A stretch of 64,000 nucleotides of DNA from Planococcus halocryophilus (GTDB lineage: Bacteria; Bacillota; Bacilli; Bacillales_A; Planococcaceae). The notes beneath the pieces were generated by a model. That model had not been told where the DNA came from, did no database searches, and saw only the letters and a program-made list of their open reading frames with translations. The DNA is taken from positions 3,258,001 through 3,322,000 of the forward strand of contig NZ_CP016537.2 in the NCBI RefSeq assembly GCF_001687585.2. Direction: 5' to 3'. Positions 8,182 through 16,308 of this stretch are shown here, one piece after another. Both the position numbers and the translations under genes were made by a program. The first letter of the stretch is position 1; every line of letters begins with the position of its first letter.

Positions 8182-9231
8182 TCACACCAATAGCTGTTTA
8201 ACTAATTCTTTGTTGCGTTTTTTAAACACTTCGTTGTGCGATGAGACCATGGCGATTTTATTGGCGTCTGGTTGAATCCATTGTTTAGCTTTATTGACGG
8301 CGTTAGCAGCATCTTGGAATGTGCCAGCAATTAAATTCAGTTTCGCTTCGTGCTGTAAAATATCACCGGCTGCAAACAGACCTTCGACAGAAGATTCACT
8401 GCTTGGTGTTCCTGCAATGTAATAGTCGTCGGCGATGTCGATGTTTAATGGACTATTGCCGAGCAAACTAATATCTCGTTCATAGCCATGGTTAATAATC
8501 ATTTCATCAATGGAGAGAATTTGAATTTCTCCTGTTTCTTGATGGGTTAGTTCAACATATTTAATGGCATCCCGGTCGTCCGATGCGATCAAACGCGTAA
8601 TGTTCGTTTCTAAACAGCAAATTGCAGACCCGTACATCAACTGAGACACTTGCGCTTCATGACCTGCGAGTTCTCGTTTTCGGTATGTAACGTACACTTG
8701 CTTGGCAATAGGTTCTAGCTCGTTTGCCCAATCGATTGCAGAGTTGCCACCGCCTGAAATCAGCACGGTTTTGTTTTTAAAGCGCTCTAAAGATTTCACT
8801 GTGTAATTTAAATTAGATACTTCAAAACGTTCTGCTCCTTCAATTTGTAGCTTTTGAGGGTTCAAAATACCTCCCCCTACTGCCACAATGACTGTTTTCG
8901 ATAAATGTACCTCTCCCGAAGAACCCTTCAGCTCAAAAAGTCCTTCTTCATTTTTGGCAATCGCTTCTATTTTTTCATTTACTACTACTTCCGGCTGAAA
9001 TGTCAGTCCTTGTGCTACTAGCTGATCAATCAATTTTGCGCCTTGAATTGGGGGTTGCCCTCCCACGTCCCAAATCATTTTTTCAGGATAAACATGAATT
9101 TTCCCACCCAATTGTGGTTGGAATTCGATAATCTTTGTTTTCATTTCTCGTAAGCCACTATAGAACGCAGAGTACAAACCTGCAGGTCCCCCACCGATAA
9201 TTGTCACATCAAAAAGTGTATTTTTTTCCAT
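8182..9231 (-). CDS. Ferredoxin-NADP reductase / thioredoxin reductase-like flavoprotein (YcgT/YumC type)
   Basis: A 349-residue two-dinucleotide-domain flavoprotein. The FAD motif GGGPAG is at residues 13-18, the NAD(P) motif SGGGNSAID lies near 155, and the FAD-contacting AGDI segment is near 290. It lacks the CxxC of true thioredoxin reductases, which places it with Bacillus YumC/YcgT ferredoxin reductases. Its promoter is overlapped by a Fur box shared with the divergent iron-siderophore genes. Electron delivery for reductive iron release from siderophores is therefore a reasonable inference. Confidence 0.82.
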   Translation of the reverse strand: MEKNTLFDVTIIGGGPAGLYSAFYSGLREMKTKIIEFQPQLGGKIHVYPEKMIWDVGGQPPIQGAKLIDQLVAQGLTFQPEVVVNEKIEAIAKNEEGLFELKGSSGEVHLSKTVIVAVGGGILNPQKLQIEGAERFEVSNLNYTVKSLERFKNKTVLISGGGNSAIDWANELEPIAKQVYVTYRKRELAGHEAQVSQLMYGSAICCLETNITRLIASDDRDAIKYVELTHQETGEIQILSIDEMIINHGYERDISLLGNSPLNIDIADDYYIAGTPSSESSVEGLFAAGDILQHEAKLNLIAGTFQDAANAVNKAKQWIQPDANKIAMVSSHNEVFKKRNKELVKQLLV

Positions 9232-9263
9232 CTTTATGTCACTCCCGCTCTAAAGAATTTGCA

Positions 9264-9292
9264 TTGACAAGCTCAAATATTCGTTTTATAGT
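9264..9292 (+). promoter_or_regulatory. Promoter of the siderophore-uptake unit
   Basis: TTGACA (9264-9269), a 17-bp spacer, then TATAGT (9287-9292). The predicted start point near 9299 puts the Fur box just downstream of it. Confidence 0.7.
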
Positions 9293-9296
9293 ATTG

Positions 9297-9325
9297 ATTG
9301 TACTGAAAATGATAATCATTATCAA
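9297..9325 (-). promoter_or_regulatory. Promoter of the flavoprotein gene
   Basis: On the minus strand TTGATA (9325-9320), a 17-bp spacer and TACAAT (9302-9297). The -35 region is inside the Fur box. Confidence 0.65.
9310..9324. promoter_or_regulatory. Fur box (7-1-7)
   Basis: TGATAAT-C-ATTATCA is a perfect 7-1-7 inverted repeat, identical to the B. subtilis Fur consensus core. It lies between divergent iron genes and overlaps the leftward -35 and the rightward initial transcribed region, so one Fur dimer pair could repress both. Confidence 0.92.
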
Positions 9326-9363
9326 TGATAAATACATTAAATTTTGTAAAGGAGGATTTGGAA

Positions 9364-10155
9364 ATGGTGCGCTTATTCACCGAGGAGCTAAATATTAGCT
9401 ACGGAGATCGCTTGATTGTGAAGGATTTGTCTGTAGAAATTCCGGATAAAAAGATTACGACAATCATCGGTTCGAATGGCTGCGGAAAATCTACGCTTTT
9501 AAAAGCGATGACTCGTGTGATTACGCATCAATCCGGAACAGTGGTTTTAGATGGCGGCAATATTGCACAAGAAAACACAAAATCACTCGCAAAGAAAATG
9601 GCGATTCTTCCCCAAACACCTGATAGTGCTGCTGGACTTACAGTTGGTGAACTCGTTTCTTACGGCCGCTTTCCTTACCAAAAAGGATTTGGCCGCCTGT
9701 CTAAAAAAGACTATGACATCATCAATTGGGCACTCGATGTTACAGGCACACAGTTTTTTAAATACCATCCGGTCGATGCGTTATCTGGTGGTCAACGTCA
9801 ACGTGTATGGATTGCAATGGCGCTTGCACAAGAAACTGAAATGATTTTCTTAGATGAGCCTACGACTTACCTGGACATGGCGCATCAGCTAGAAATATTG
9901 GAGCTCTTGCAACAACTCAATAAAGAACAAGAACGAACCATCATTATGGTACTTCACGATTTAAACCAAGCCGCTCGTTTTGCAGACCATATTATTGCGA
10001 TGAAAGACGGCAAAATCGTTAAAGCCGGCAATTGCCATGACGTGATTACGCAACCAGTCCTGAAAGAAGTTTTTCGAATTGATGCAGAAATCGGGCTTGA
10101 CCCGCGAACTCAAAAACCAATGTGCACAACTTATAACTTAATCAAAGGAGTTTAA
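9364..10155 (+). CDS. Iron-siderophore ABC transporter ATP-binding protein (FecE/YusV type)
   Basis: A 263-residue ABC ATPase: Walker A GSNGCGKST at 36-44, signature LSGGQRQR near 140, Walker B IFLDEPT near 162, H-loop VLHD near 198. It powers ferric siderophore uptake with the two FecCD permeases and the lipoprotein downstream. The ATG at 9364 is chosen because AAAGGAGG sits just before it; an earlier in-frame ATG at 9325 overlaps the Fur-controlled leader. Confidence 0.9.
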   Translation: MVRLFTEELNISYGDRLIVKDLSVEIPDKKITTIIGSNGCGKSTLLKAMTRVITHQSGTVVLDGGNIAQENTKSLAKKMAILPQTPDSAAGLTVGELVSYGRFPYQKGFGRLSKKDYDIINWALDVTGTQFFKYHPVDALSGGQRQRVWIAMALAQETEMIFLDEPTTYLDMAHQLEILELLQQLNKEQERTIIMVLHDLNQAARFADHIIAMKDGKIVKAGNCHDVITQPVLKEVFRIDAEIGLDPRTQKPMCTTYNLIKGV

Positions 10156-10160
10156 CCCAT

Positions 10161-11075
10161 ATGAAAAAACTATTTTTACCTCTCACTTTATTTTCTTTAC
10201 TACTTCTTCTTAGTGCTTGTAATTCTGATACTGTTGCAAAAGAAACTAGCGACACCAACTCTGACACGATTACTTATGAATCTGAAAATGGTCCTGTAGA
10301 AGTTCCAGCTGATCCACAGCGCGTCGTTGTTTTATCTACATATAGCGGAGACGTGATGTCTTTAGACGTTCCATTAGTCGGTGTCGATTCTTGGTCAAAA
10401 ATGAATCCTCGCTTTGAAGAACAACTAGAAGATGTAGAAGAAGTAGCCGACACAGACCTTGAAAAAATTATTGAATTAGATCCAGACTTGATTATTGGTG
10501 GGTCCACTATCAATAATATTGACAAATTAAATAAAATCGCTCCAACTGTGACATTTACATACGGCAATTTAAGCTATTTGGAACAGCATCTTGAAATCGG
10601 GAAATTACTGAACAAAGAACAACAAGCACAAGAGTGGATTACCGATTTCCAAGAACGTGCGCAACAAGCTGGGGAAGACATTCGTGCGAAAATCGGACAA
10701 GATACCACTGTTTCGGTTATTGAAAACTTCGATAAGCAATTATACGTTTTCGGAGATAACTGGGGACGCGGAACCGAAATTCTCTACCAAGAAATGAAAT
10801 TAAAAATGCCTGAAAAAGTAGAAGAAATGGCTTTAGCAGACGGCTATTACATGTTGTCTCAAGAAGTATTACCGGAATACATGGGTGATTACGTTATCTT
10901 TAGTAAAGACAGCACGCAAGATAACTCCTTCCAAGAAACAGATGTTTACAAAAACACTCCGGCTGCCAAAAGCGGACAAATTTTTGAAGCCAACGCCAAA
11001 GAATTTTACTTTAACGACCCCCTCACACTCGAATACCAATTGGATTTCTTTATCGAAAACTTTTTAGGTGAGTGA
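10161..11075 (+). CDS. Iron-siderophore-binding lipoprotein
   Basis: A 304-residue solute-binding protein with a lipoprotein signal peptide (lipobox LSAC, Cys20), followed by the two-lobed type III fold typical of siderophore receptors (VVVLSTYSGDVMSL, then the LDPDLIIGG segment). It starts five bases after the ATPase gene. A stem-loop directly follows the stop codon region and is the target of a repeat insertion. The siderophore type is not predictable here. Confidence 0.88.
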   Translation: MKKLFLPLTLFSLLLLLSACNSDTVAKETSDTNSDTITYESENGPVEVPADPQRVVVLSTYSGDVMSLDVPLVGVDSWSKMNPRFEEQLEDVEEVADTDLEKIIELDPDLIIGGSTINNIDKLNKIAPTVTFTYGNLSYLEQHLEIGKLLNKEQQAQEWITDFQERAQQAGEDIRAKIGQDTTVSVIENFDKQLYVFGDNWGRGTEILYQEMKLKMPEKVEEMALADGYYMLSQEVLPEYMGDYVIFSKDSTQDNSFQETDVYKNTPAAKSGQIFEANAKEFYFNDPLTLEYQLDFFIENFLGE

Positions 11076-11110
11076 GGCAATACCAGTGAGTCCAATTTAT
11101 ATAACAAAAA

Positions 11111-11593
11111 AGAGGGATTCTGTTAAAGAATTCCTCTCAGACTGTAGACAAAGTCATATTAAACTGAATAGTAATGCATAATCTCCAACTGGGCTGGCCA
11201 CTTCGCTTTCCGTGGGCTCAGCTTCAGTTTCCTCGTCACTAACGTTCCTGCGGGGCTTTCAGCTTTCGTCGCTTCGCTGCTCCCACAGGAGTCTTCGTGG
11301 ACCAACCCAGTTGAAGGCTTCCTGCTACAAACAAAGTGAGATTCTTTAATGCACTTTACTACAAAATAATGTATTAAAAGATGTTTCCTACTCACTCCAG
11401 GATTCGGAGCACCTAGTGGCGACTCCAGCGGAAAAACGAAGTAGTGAGACCCCGCAGGAGCTTGCGACGAGGAGGCTCAGCGCTGAGTCCGCGGAAAGCG
11501 TCCACTGGGTGCGGAGAATCCTAGATGCATACAAAAATAAGTAAGTATTCTTTTGTCTACAAGCTAAGAGGGATTTTGTTAAAGAATTCCTCT
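11111..11593. repeat. Terminator-associated inverted-repeat element, copy A, with duplicated hairpin
   Basis: The element proper is 11138-11566 (429 bp). It begins CAGACTGTAGACAAAG and ends CTTTTGTCTACAAGCT, so the tips form a TGTAGACAAA/TTTGTCTACA inverted repeat. An ATGCAT word lies at positions 37-42 from each tip. Sub-terminal arms containing CGCTTTCCGTGGGCTCAGC and its near-complement continue the inverted repeat. It is flanked by a 27-bp direct repeat (11111-11137 and 11567-11593, one mismatch), each copy a complete hairpin (AGAGGAATTC-type arms); only the right copy has the T tract. It separates the binding-protein gene from the two permease genes. No credible coding sequence lies inside. 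Confidence 0.85.
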
Positions 11594-11620
11594 TTTATTC
11601 TTAGGAAAAGATGATGACTA

Positions 11621-12619
11621 ATGACACCTAAAATTCCCTTTCCAATTAAATTAACTTTGAGTTTTATCTTACTAGCACTGACCTTGATGGTTTCTTTAAT
11701 TTTCGGTGCGGCGGATATCAGTTTAAAAGAAGTCGGACTCGCTTTGTTTTCAACTTCTTCTAGCGATCATATTGGCGTGATTCGCGAGATTCGCCTGCCA
11801 CGTGAAATTGCGGCCATTTTTGTTGGTGCTGCCCTCGCCGTTTCCGGTGCGATGATGCAAGGCATGACGCGCAACCCATTGGCTGATCCAGGTCTTCTCG
11901 GCTTAACAGCTGGGGCAAATGCCGCGCTTGCGTTCACTTTAGCGTTTGTTCCTGCCGCTAATTATTTCGGTATTATGATTGCTTGTTTTATCGGTGCGGC
12001 AGTTGGTGCTGCATTAGTGTTTGGGATTGGCGCCGCTAAAAAAGGTGGGTTTTCACCGTTTCGCATTGTCCTCGCAGGGGCCGCTATATCAGCTTTTCTA
12101 ACTGCGATTGCTGAAGGCATTGGCCTTTACTTTAATATCTCAAAAAACGTTTCACAATGGACGGCGGGTGGATTGATTGGCACTTCTTGGGGACAGCTAC
12201 AAGTAGTGGTTCCTTTTATCGCAGTGTCGTTACTAGTTGCCTTCGTGTTAGCACGGCAATTAACTATTTTAAGTTTAAGTGAAGAAGCTGCGATCGGCCT
12301 AGGACAAAAAACAGCGCAAATTAAAGCGATTCTTTTTGTTGTCATCACTCTTCTAGCAGGTGCTGCTGTGGCACTTGCTGGCAATATGGCGTTTATCGGT
12401 TTGATGATTCCCCATATCATTCGCGCGATTGTTGGAACCGATTACCGCTTTATCATTCCCATGTCTGCCGTAGCTGGAGCGATTTTTATGTTGCTCGCCG
12501 ATTTGATTGGTCGGACAATCAATGCGCCTTTTGAAACTCCAGTCGCCGCAATCATTGCGATTCTCGGTTTGCCTTTCTTCCTAATCATCGTTCGTAAAGG
12601 AGGAAAAGCATTCGTATGA
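11621..12619 (+). CDS. Iron-siderophore ABC transporter permease 1 (FecCD family)
   Basis: A 332-residue FecCD-type permease with about 9-10 membrane helices. The characteristic RNPLADPGLLGLTAGA motif is near residue 85 and the GLMIPHIIR cytoplasmic coupling segment is near 265. It pairs with the next gene, overlapping it by four bases (ATGA). An AGGAAAAG ribosome binding site lies about ten bases upstream. The repeat element between the binding-protein gene and this one puts an extra hairpin in the operon, so expression may be reduced relative to the upstream genes. Confidence 0.9.
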   Translation: MTPKIPFPIKLTLSFILLALTLMVSLIFGAADISLKEVGLALFSTSSSDHIGVIREIRLPREIAAIFVGAALAVSGAMMQGMTRNPLADPGLLGLTAGANAALAFTLAFVPAANYFGIMIACFIGAAVGAALVFGIGAAKKGGFSPFRIVLAGAAISAFLTAIAEGIGLYFNISKNVSQWTAGGLIGTSWGQLQVVVPFIAVSLLVAFVLARQLTILSLSEEAAIGLGQKTAQIKAILFVVITLLAGAAVALAGNMAFIGLMIPHIIRAIVGTDYRFIIPMSAVAGAIFMLLADLIGRTINAPFETPVAAIIAILGLPFFLIIVRKGGKAFV

Positions 12620-13623
12620 TTCATCCTAGTTTACGTAAAAAACAACGAATTTCGTATTATGGTTTGCTGGCACTGATTTTACTAACAGCCATAATCAGTA
12701 TGGGCTTAGGTTATTCGCCTATTTCTTATGACCGATTAATGCCTGCCCTCCTCGGACAAGGAACATTTAAAGAAGAATTTATTTTGTTTTCAATTCGCTT
12801 GCCGCGAATTTTAATTACTTTACTAGCCGGAATGGCACTCGCTTTGTCTGGTGCTATTTTACAAAGTGTGACGCGTAATGACTTGGCAGACCCTGGAATT
12901 ATCGGGATCAATTCCGGAGCTGGTGTCGCCATTGCGGTATTCTTCTTATTTATCCCAGTTGAAGTTGGTGCTTTTGCTTACTTGCTACCGCTTGTCGCTT
13001 TTGGTGGTGCACTTTTAACGGCTATATTGATTTATGCTTTTTCTTATTCTCGAAGTGCAGGGCTACAACCTGTTCGTTTAGTTCTCGTCGGCATCGGTTT
13101 TTCAATGGCACTTTCTGGCGTTATGATTGTCCTCATTTCTTCTGCTGAACCGGAAAAAGTTGATTTTATCGCCAATTGGTTAGCAGGTAGCATTTGGGGA
13201 GCAGATTGGCCATTTATCATTGCCATCCTTCCGTGGTTATTGATATTAATCCCGTTTACTTTATATAAAGCAAACCGCATGAACGTTCTCGGGCTGAGTG
13301 ACCCCGTCGGAATCGGGATTGGTGTTTCTATTGAAAAAGAACGACTTGTGTTGTTACTGGCCGCTGTCGCTTTAGCCGCTTCTGCGGTTTCTGTTACTGG
13401 TGGAATCGCGTTTATCGGGTTAATGGCCCCGCATATTGCCAAAGCCATTGTCGGACCGCGGCATCAATTGTTCTTGCCGCTTGCGATTTTGATAGGCGGT
13501 TGGCTATTGTTACTAGCAGATACCATCGGACGAAATTTACTCCAACCTTCGGGTATTCCAGCAGGTATTATGGCGGCATTGATCGGTGCACCTTACTTCA
13601 TCTATTTGTTGTTGAGAAAATAA
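12616..13623 (+). CDS. Iron-siderophore ABC transporter permease 2 (FecCD family)
   Basis: A 335-residue partner of permease 1 with the same fold: RNDLADPGIIGINSGAG near residue 85 and GLMAPHIAKAI near 270. The four-base overlap with the preceding gene indicates translational coupling and a heterodimeric channel. It ends the siderophore unit; a bidirectional terminator begins at its stop codon. Confidence 0.9.
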   Translation: MIHPSLRKKQRISYYGLLALILLTAIISMGLGYSPISYDRLMPALLGQGTFKEEFILFSIRLPRILITLLAGMALALSGAILQSVTRNDLADPGIIGINSGAGVAIAVFFLFIPVEVGAFAYLLPLVAFGGALLTAILIYAFSYSRSAGLQPVRLVLVGIGFSMALSGVMIVLISSAEPEKVDFIANWLAGSIWGADWPFIIAILPWLLILIPFTLYKANRMNVLGLSDPVGIGIGVSIEKERLVLLLAAVALAASAVSVTGGIAFIGLMAPHIAKAIVGPRHQLFLPLAILIGGWLLLLADTIGRNLLQPSGIPAGIMAALIGAPYFIYLLLRK

Positions 13624-13663
13624 ATAGCCAGGATTCTTCATAGGCGAAGAATCCTGGCTATTT
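13622..13663. terminator. Bidirectional terminator
   Basis: An 18-bp perfect stem built on TAGCCAGGATTCTTC and its complement, with a 6-nt loop. It lies between the convergent permease and ion-channel genes and touches both stop codons. Confidence 0.88.
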
Positions 13664-14000
13664 ATTTTAAATCCGCTTGTTTCTTTTTGTTTCGCATTTG
13701 CAAAGATACTTTCACGATTAAACTCAACATGACGCCAATACCTGTAATCATATACAATATGGTAAAAATTTTACCAAAATCTGTTACTGGTTCTAGAGTT
13801 GCTGACCCAACAGTTGTTAATGTTGCTACACTAAAATACAAAGCGTCCACTACGGTAAACCCTTCTACTGTCGAATAAAAAATCGTTCCCGATAACAAAA
13901 TCACTGCCGTCAATCCAAGTAATACTTGGAATTCTTTATCTTTAATCAGTTGAAAAAAAGCTTTTAGCATGCGTCTCAATGTCAAAATAAAGGATATCAT
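13662..14000 (-). CDS. Two-helix ion channel, K+ channel superfamily
   Basis: A 112-residue protein with a first transmembrane helix at about 25-45, a pore helix and filter region at about 52-70, and a second helix at about 78-100. This is the minimal KcsA-like layout. The filter reads T63-V64-G65-S66-A67 instead of the potassium-selective TVGYG, so the Tyr-Gly carbonyl ring is missing and selectivity may be relaxed or altered. There is no regulatory RCK domain. It is flanked by terminators and stands alone. Confidence 0.75.
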   Translation of the reverse strand: MISFILTLRRMLKAFFQLIKDKEFQVLLGLTAVILLSGTIFYSTVEGFTVVDALYFSVATLTTVGSATLEPVTDFGKIFTILYMITGIGVMLSLIVKVSLQMRNKKKQADLK

Positions 14001-14044
14001 TTTATCGCCTCTTCTTTTTATTTATTCTCTCAGTATAAATACTT

Positions 14045-14084
14045 TGATAAAAAACCCCAACAACTAGTTAAGTTGTTGAGGTTT
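14045..14084 (-). terminator. Terminator of the EAL gene
   Basis: On the minus strand the arms AAACC-CAACAACT and AGTTGTTG-GGTTT pair, followed by TTTTTTAT. The hairpin starts inside the last codons of the EAL gene. Confidence 0.8.
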
Positions 14085-15075
14085 GAAATATAGCTACAGG
14101 CGTTGCTGCTGGTTTCCCAAAATAATACCCTTGGAATAATTGATAACCGAGCTGCTTTAGCCAATCAAAATCTTGACGTATTTCTATACCTTCTGCTAAC
14201 GGAATCGAGCCAACTTCTTGAGCTTTTTTCAGAAATTTTTTGGCGATTTCTTGTTTTTTTGTATCCGTTGCAACGTCTTGAACAAATTGCATATCGAGTT
14301 TCATATACTTAGGCTTTAAATCAGCCAATAGTTCAATCGTGCTATACCCTTCGCCAACATCGTCTAATGCGTAGTCAAAGCCTCGAGCTCGATAATAACT
14401 GAGAATTTTCTTTAAGTGATCGACGTCGTCTACTTTTTCAGTTTCCACTACTTCAAACACTAACGAATTTGGATTTACTCCTAATTTCTCAGACAATGCG
14501 ATGGTCGACCGCAAACAAAATTCGGGTGAATAAATCGATGTCGGGATAAAGTTGATAAACGCTTTTGTTCCATTTAATGCGGCTGCATATTTCACAGCAG
14601 TCATCCTGCAAACCCGGTCTAGTGCATATAAACGGCCACGTGTTTTTGCCGCAGGAAAAATTTCATTTGGGTAAATCATCGAGCCATCTTCGTTTTTGAA
14701 ACGCGCTAACATTTCATACGCATAAATATTTTCATCGCTATCTACAATTGGTTGGTAGTGGCAAATGATTCTCTCATTTTTGATGACATCATCTATCCAT
14801 TCCATAGCGAAGACTTTTGACATCTCTGTTAATGGCTGCCAAGCTTCCTGATTGATGCGGAAAACGGCTTTGTCCATCACTAGTAAGTCATTGCAAAAAT
14901 CGAGGATTTCTCTTGCGCCTTTTTCATCTATTTGCAGTTTGTTGCTTTTTTGAACAACATCAATTTCTCTTCTTTTCAAGTGATCTATAACCATTGGCAA
15001 CGCCGAAAGATTCGTTTGTCCTTCTAGCTTAATTTCAAATTTTATGGCTGCAACAGTGCAGCTATTGCATTGCAT
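14068..15075 (-). CDS. EAL-domain c-di-GMP phosphodiesterase
   Basis: A 335-residue protein. The first 95 residues form a short unassigned region with C3 and C6; the EAL domain covers about 100-325. Likely catalytic residues are E121 (in an EML version of the EAL motif), N175, E208, the D238-D239 pair (DDVGEGYS), K259, E295 and Q315, so hydrolysis of c-di-GMP to pGpG looks possible. No membrane helix, GGDEF or PAS domain is evident. A c-di-GMP-I riboswitch 15 kb away in this window shows the messenger is used in this genome. Confidence 0.85.
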   Translation of the reverse strand: MQCNSCTVAAIKFEIKLEGQTNLSALPMVIDHLKRREIDVVQKSNKLQIDEKGAREILDFCNDLLVMDKAVFRINQEAWQPLTEMSKVFAMEWIDDVIKNERIICHYQPIVDSDENIYAYEMLARFKNEDGSMIYPNEIFPAAKTRGRLYALDRVCRMTAVKYAAALNGTKAFINFIPTSIYSPEFCLRSTIALSEKLGVNPNSLVFEVVETEKVDDVDHLKKILSYYRARGFDYALDDVGEGYSTIELLADLKPKYMKLDMQFVQDVATDTKKQEIAKKFLKKAQEVGSIPLAEGIEIRQDFDWLKQLGYQLFQGYYFGKPAATPVAIFQTSTT

Positions 15076-15306
15076 TATCTATCACTCCTATTTTTATAGT
15101 AGTTATAGTTTACTTTATAAATACTAAAAACTGTTATTTTTTTATAAAAAAAGTCAATTTATTCTTCTTTATTATTTAAACAGCTGATAATTCCCACCCA
15201 ATTTTAAAGGAGTTTTTCAATTGAAATCGAATTAATGCTATAGCCACTCGAATCATCACACTTCAAGAACCGCCCGCTATTAATTCATTCACAAAGGAGA
15301 ATGATT

Positions 15307-15843
15307 ATGGGAAAAATTATTGTAGCTATGTATTTGACACTGGATGGGGTCATGGAAGAACCGTCTTGGACAGCATCTTACTGGGATGACGAGATTGCTA
15401 AATTTCAGTTGGATCTGTTGTTTAGTAGTGATGCATTGCTTCTTGGACGCGTAACTTATGAAGGGTTTGCGGCAGCTTGGCCTTCTGCAGAAGATGAAGA
15501 GGGATTTGCAGAGCGGATCAACAAATTACCAAAGTATGTGGTTTCGACAAGCTTAAAGCAGACTGAATGGAACGCTCGTTTAATCACCAGCAACGTAGCA
15601 CAAGTAGTGACTAAACTGAAAAAAACCGGTCAACGATTATTGGTCTATGGTAGTGCCGAACTTATCGAAACCTTGCTGAGATATGATTTGATCGATGAAC
15701 TTCATTTAATGACATTCCCACTTGTGTTAGGTGAAGGAAAACGACTATTCAAGGAAAATGCCGATCAGAAAATGTTTAACCTGCAGAATGTCCGGTCAAC
15801 CGATTCAGGTGTCCTTATTGCCAGTTATACGCCGGATAAATAA
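15307..15843 (+). CDS. Dihydrofolate reductase-fold protein (RibD C-terminal-like, YwjB/YyaP type)
   Basis: A 178-residue protein with the RibD_C fold. The opening segment MGKIIVAMYLTLDGVMEEP, the LLLGRVTYEGF motif near residue 47 and the closing FPLVLGEGKRLF motif near 140 are typical of this group. These proteins bind NADPH but the substrate is usually unknown. The ATG at 15307 is preferred over 15301 because AAAGGAG ends only two bases before the latter. The terminator after it is split by repeat copy B. Confidence 0.8.
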   Translation: MGKIIVAMYLTLDGVMEEPSWTASYWDDEIAKFQLDLLFSSDALLLGRVTYEGFAAAWPSAEDEEGFAERINKLPKYVVSTSLKQTEWNARLITSNVAQVVTKLKKTGQRLLVYGSAELIETLLRYDLIDELHLMTFPLVLGEGKRLFKENADQKMFNLQNVRSTDSGVLIASYTPDK

Positions 15844-15854
15844 TCTATTTTACA

Positions 15855-16293
15855 AGGCTCCTGTATAGGGAGCCTCAGACTGTAGACAAAGTCTTATTAA
15901 ACTGAATAGTGATGTATATTCTTCAACTGGGTTGGCCACTTCGCTTTCCGTGGGCTCAGCTTCAGCCTCCTCGTCACTAACGTTCCTGCGGGGTCTTCAG
16001 CTTTCGCTCTCCCACAGGAGTCTTCGTGGCCAACCCAATTGAAGGCTTCTTGCTACAAATAAAGTGAGATTCTATAGGACGCTTCACCATAAAAGTAACC
16101 TGCGAAAGGGTTTTTCCCTTACTCACGCCAGGATTCGGAGCACCAAGTGGCGAAGGGCAAAGATATGCTCCTGCATCGCTGCGCCAGCTTCGTCAGCGGA
16201 AAGCGTCCACTCGGTGTGGAGAATCCCATGTGCATACAAAAAATGAGTAAGTACTCTTTTGTCTACAAGCTGAGGCTCCTATATAAGGAGCCT
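15855..16293. repeat. Terminator-associated inverted-repeat element, copy B, with duplicated hairpin
   Basis: Element 15876-16272 (397 bp), with the same tips as copy A (CAGACTGTAGACAAAG and TTTTGTCTACAAGCTG). It is flanked by a 21-bp direct repeat at 15855-15875 and 16273-16293 (AGGCTCC arms pairing with GGAGCCT; two loop-proximal mismatches). The left hairpin follows the DHFR-fold gene but has lost its T tract; the right hairpin carries TTTTATTTT. Sequence identity to copy A is highest over the first 60 and last 60 bases and in the central TCGTCACTAACGTTCCTGCG block. Confidence 0.85.
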
Positions 16294-16308
16294 TTTATTT
16301 TGCAAAAA

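Noticed and set aside
11159..11395. Open frames inside the repeat elements (also 39374-39658, 16064-16356)
   Set aside because: They shift between copies, are not conserved at protein level and lie in inverted-repeat sequence.
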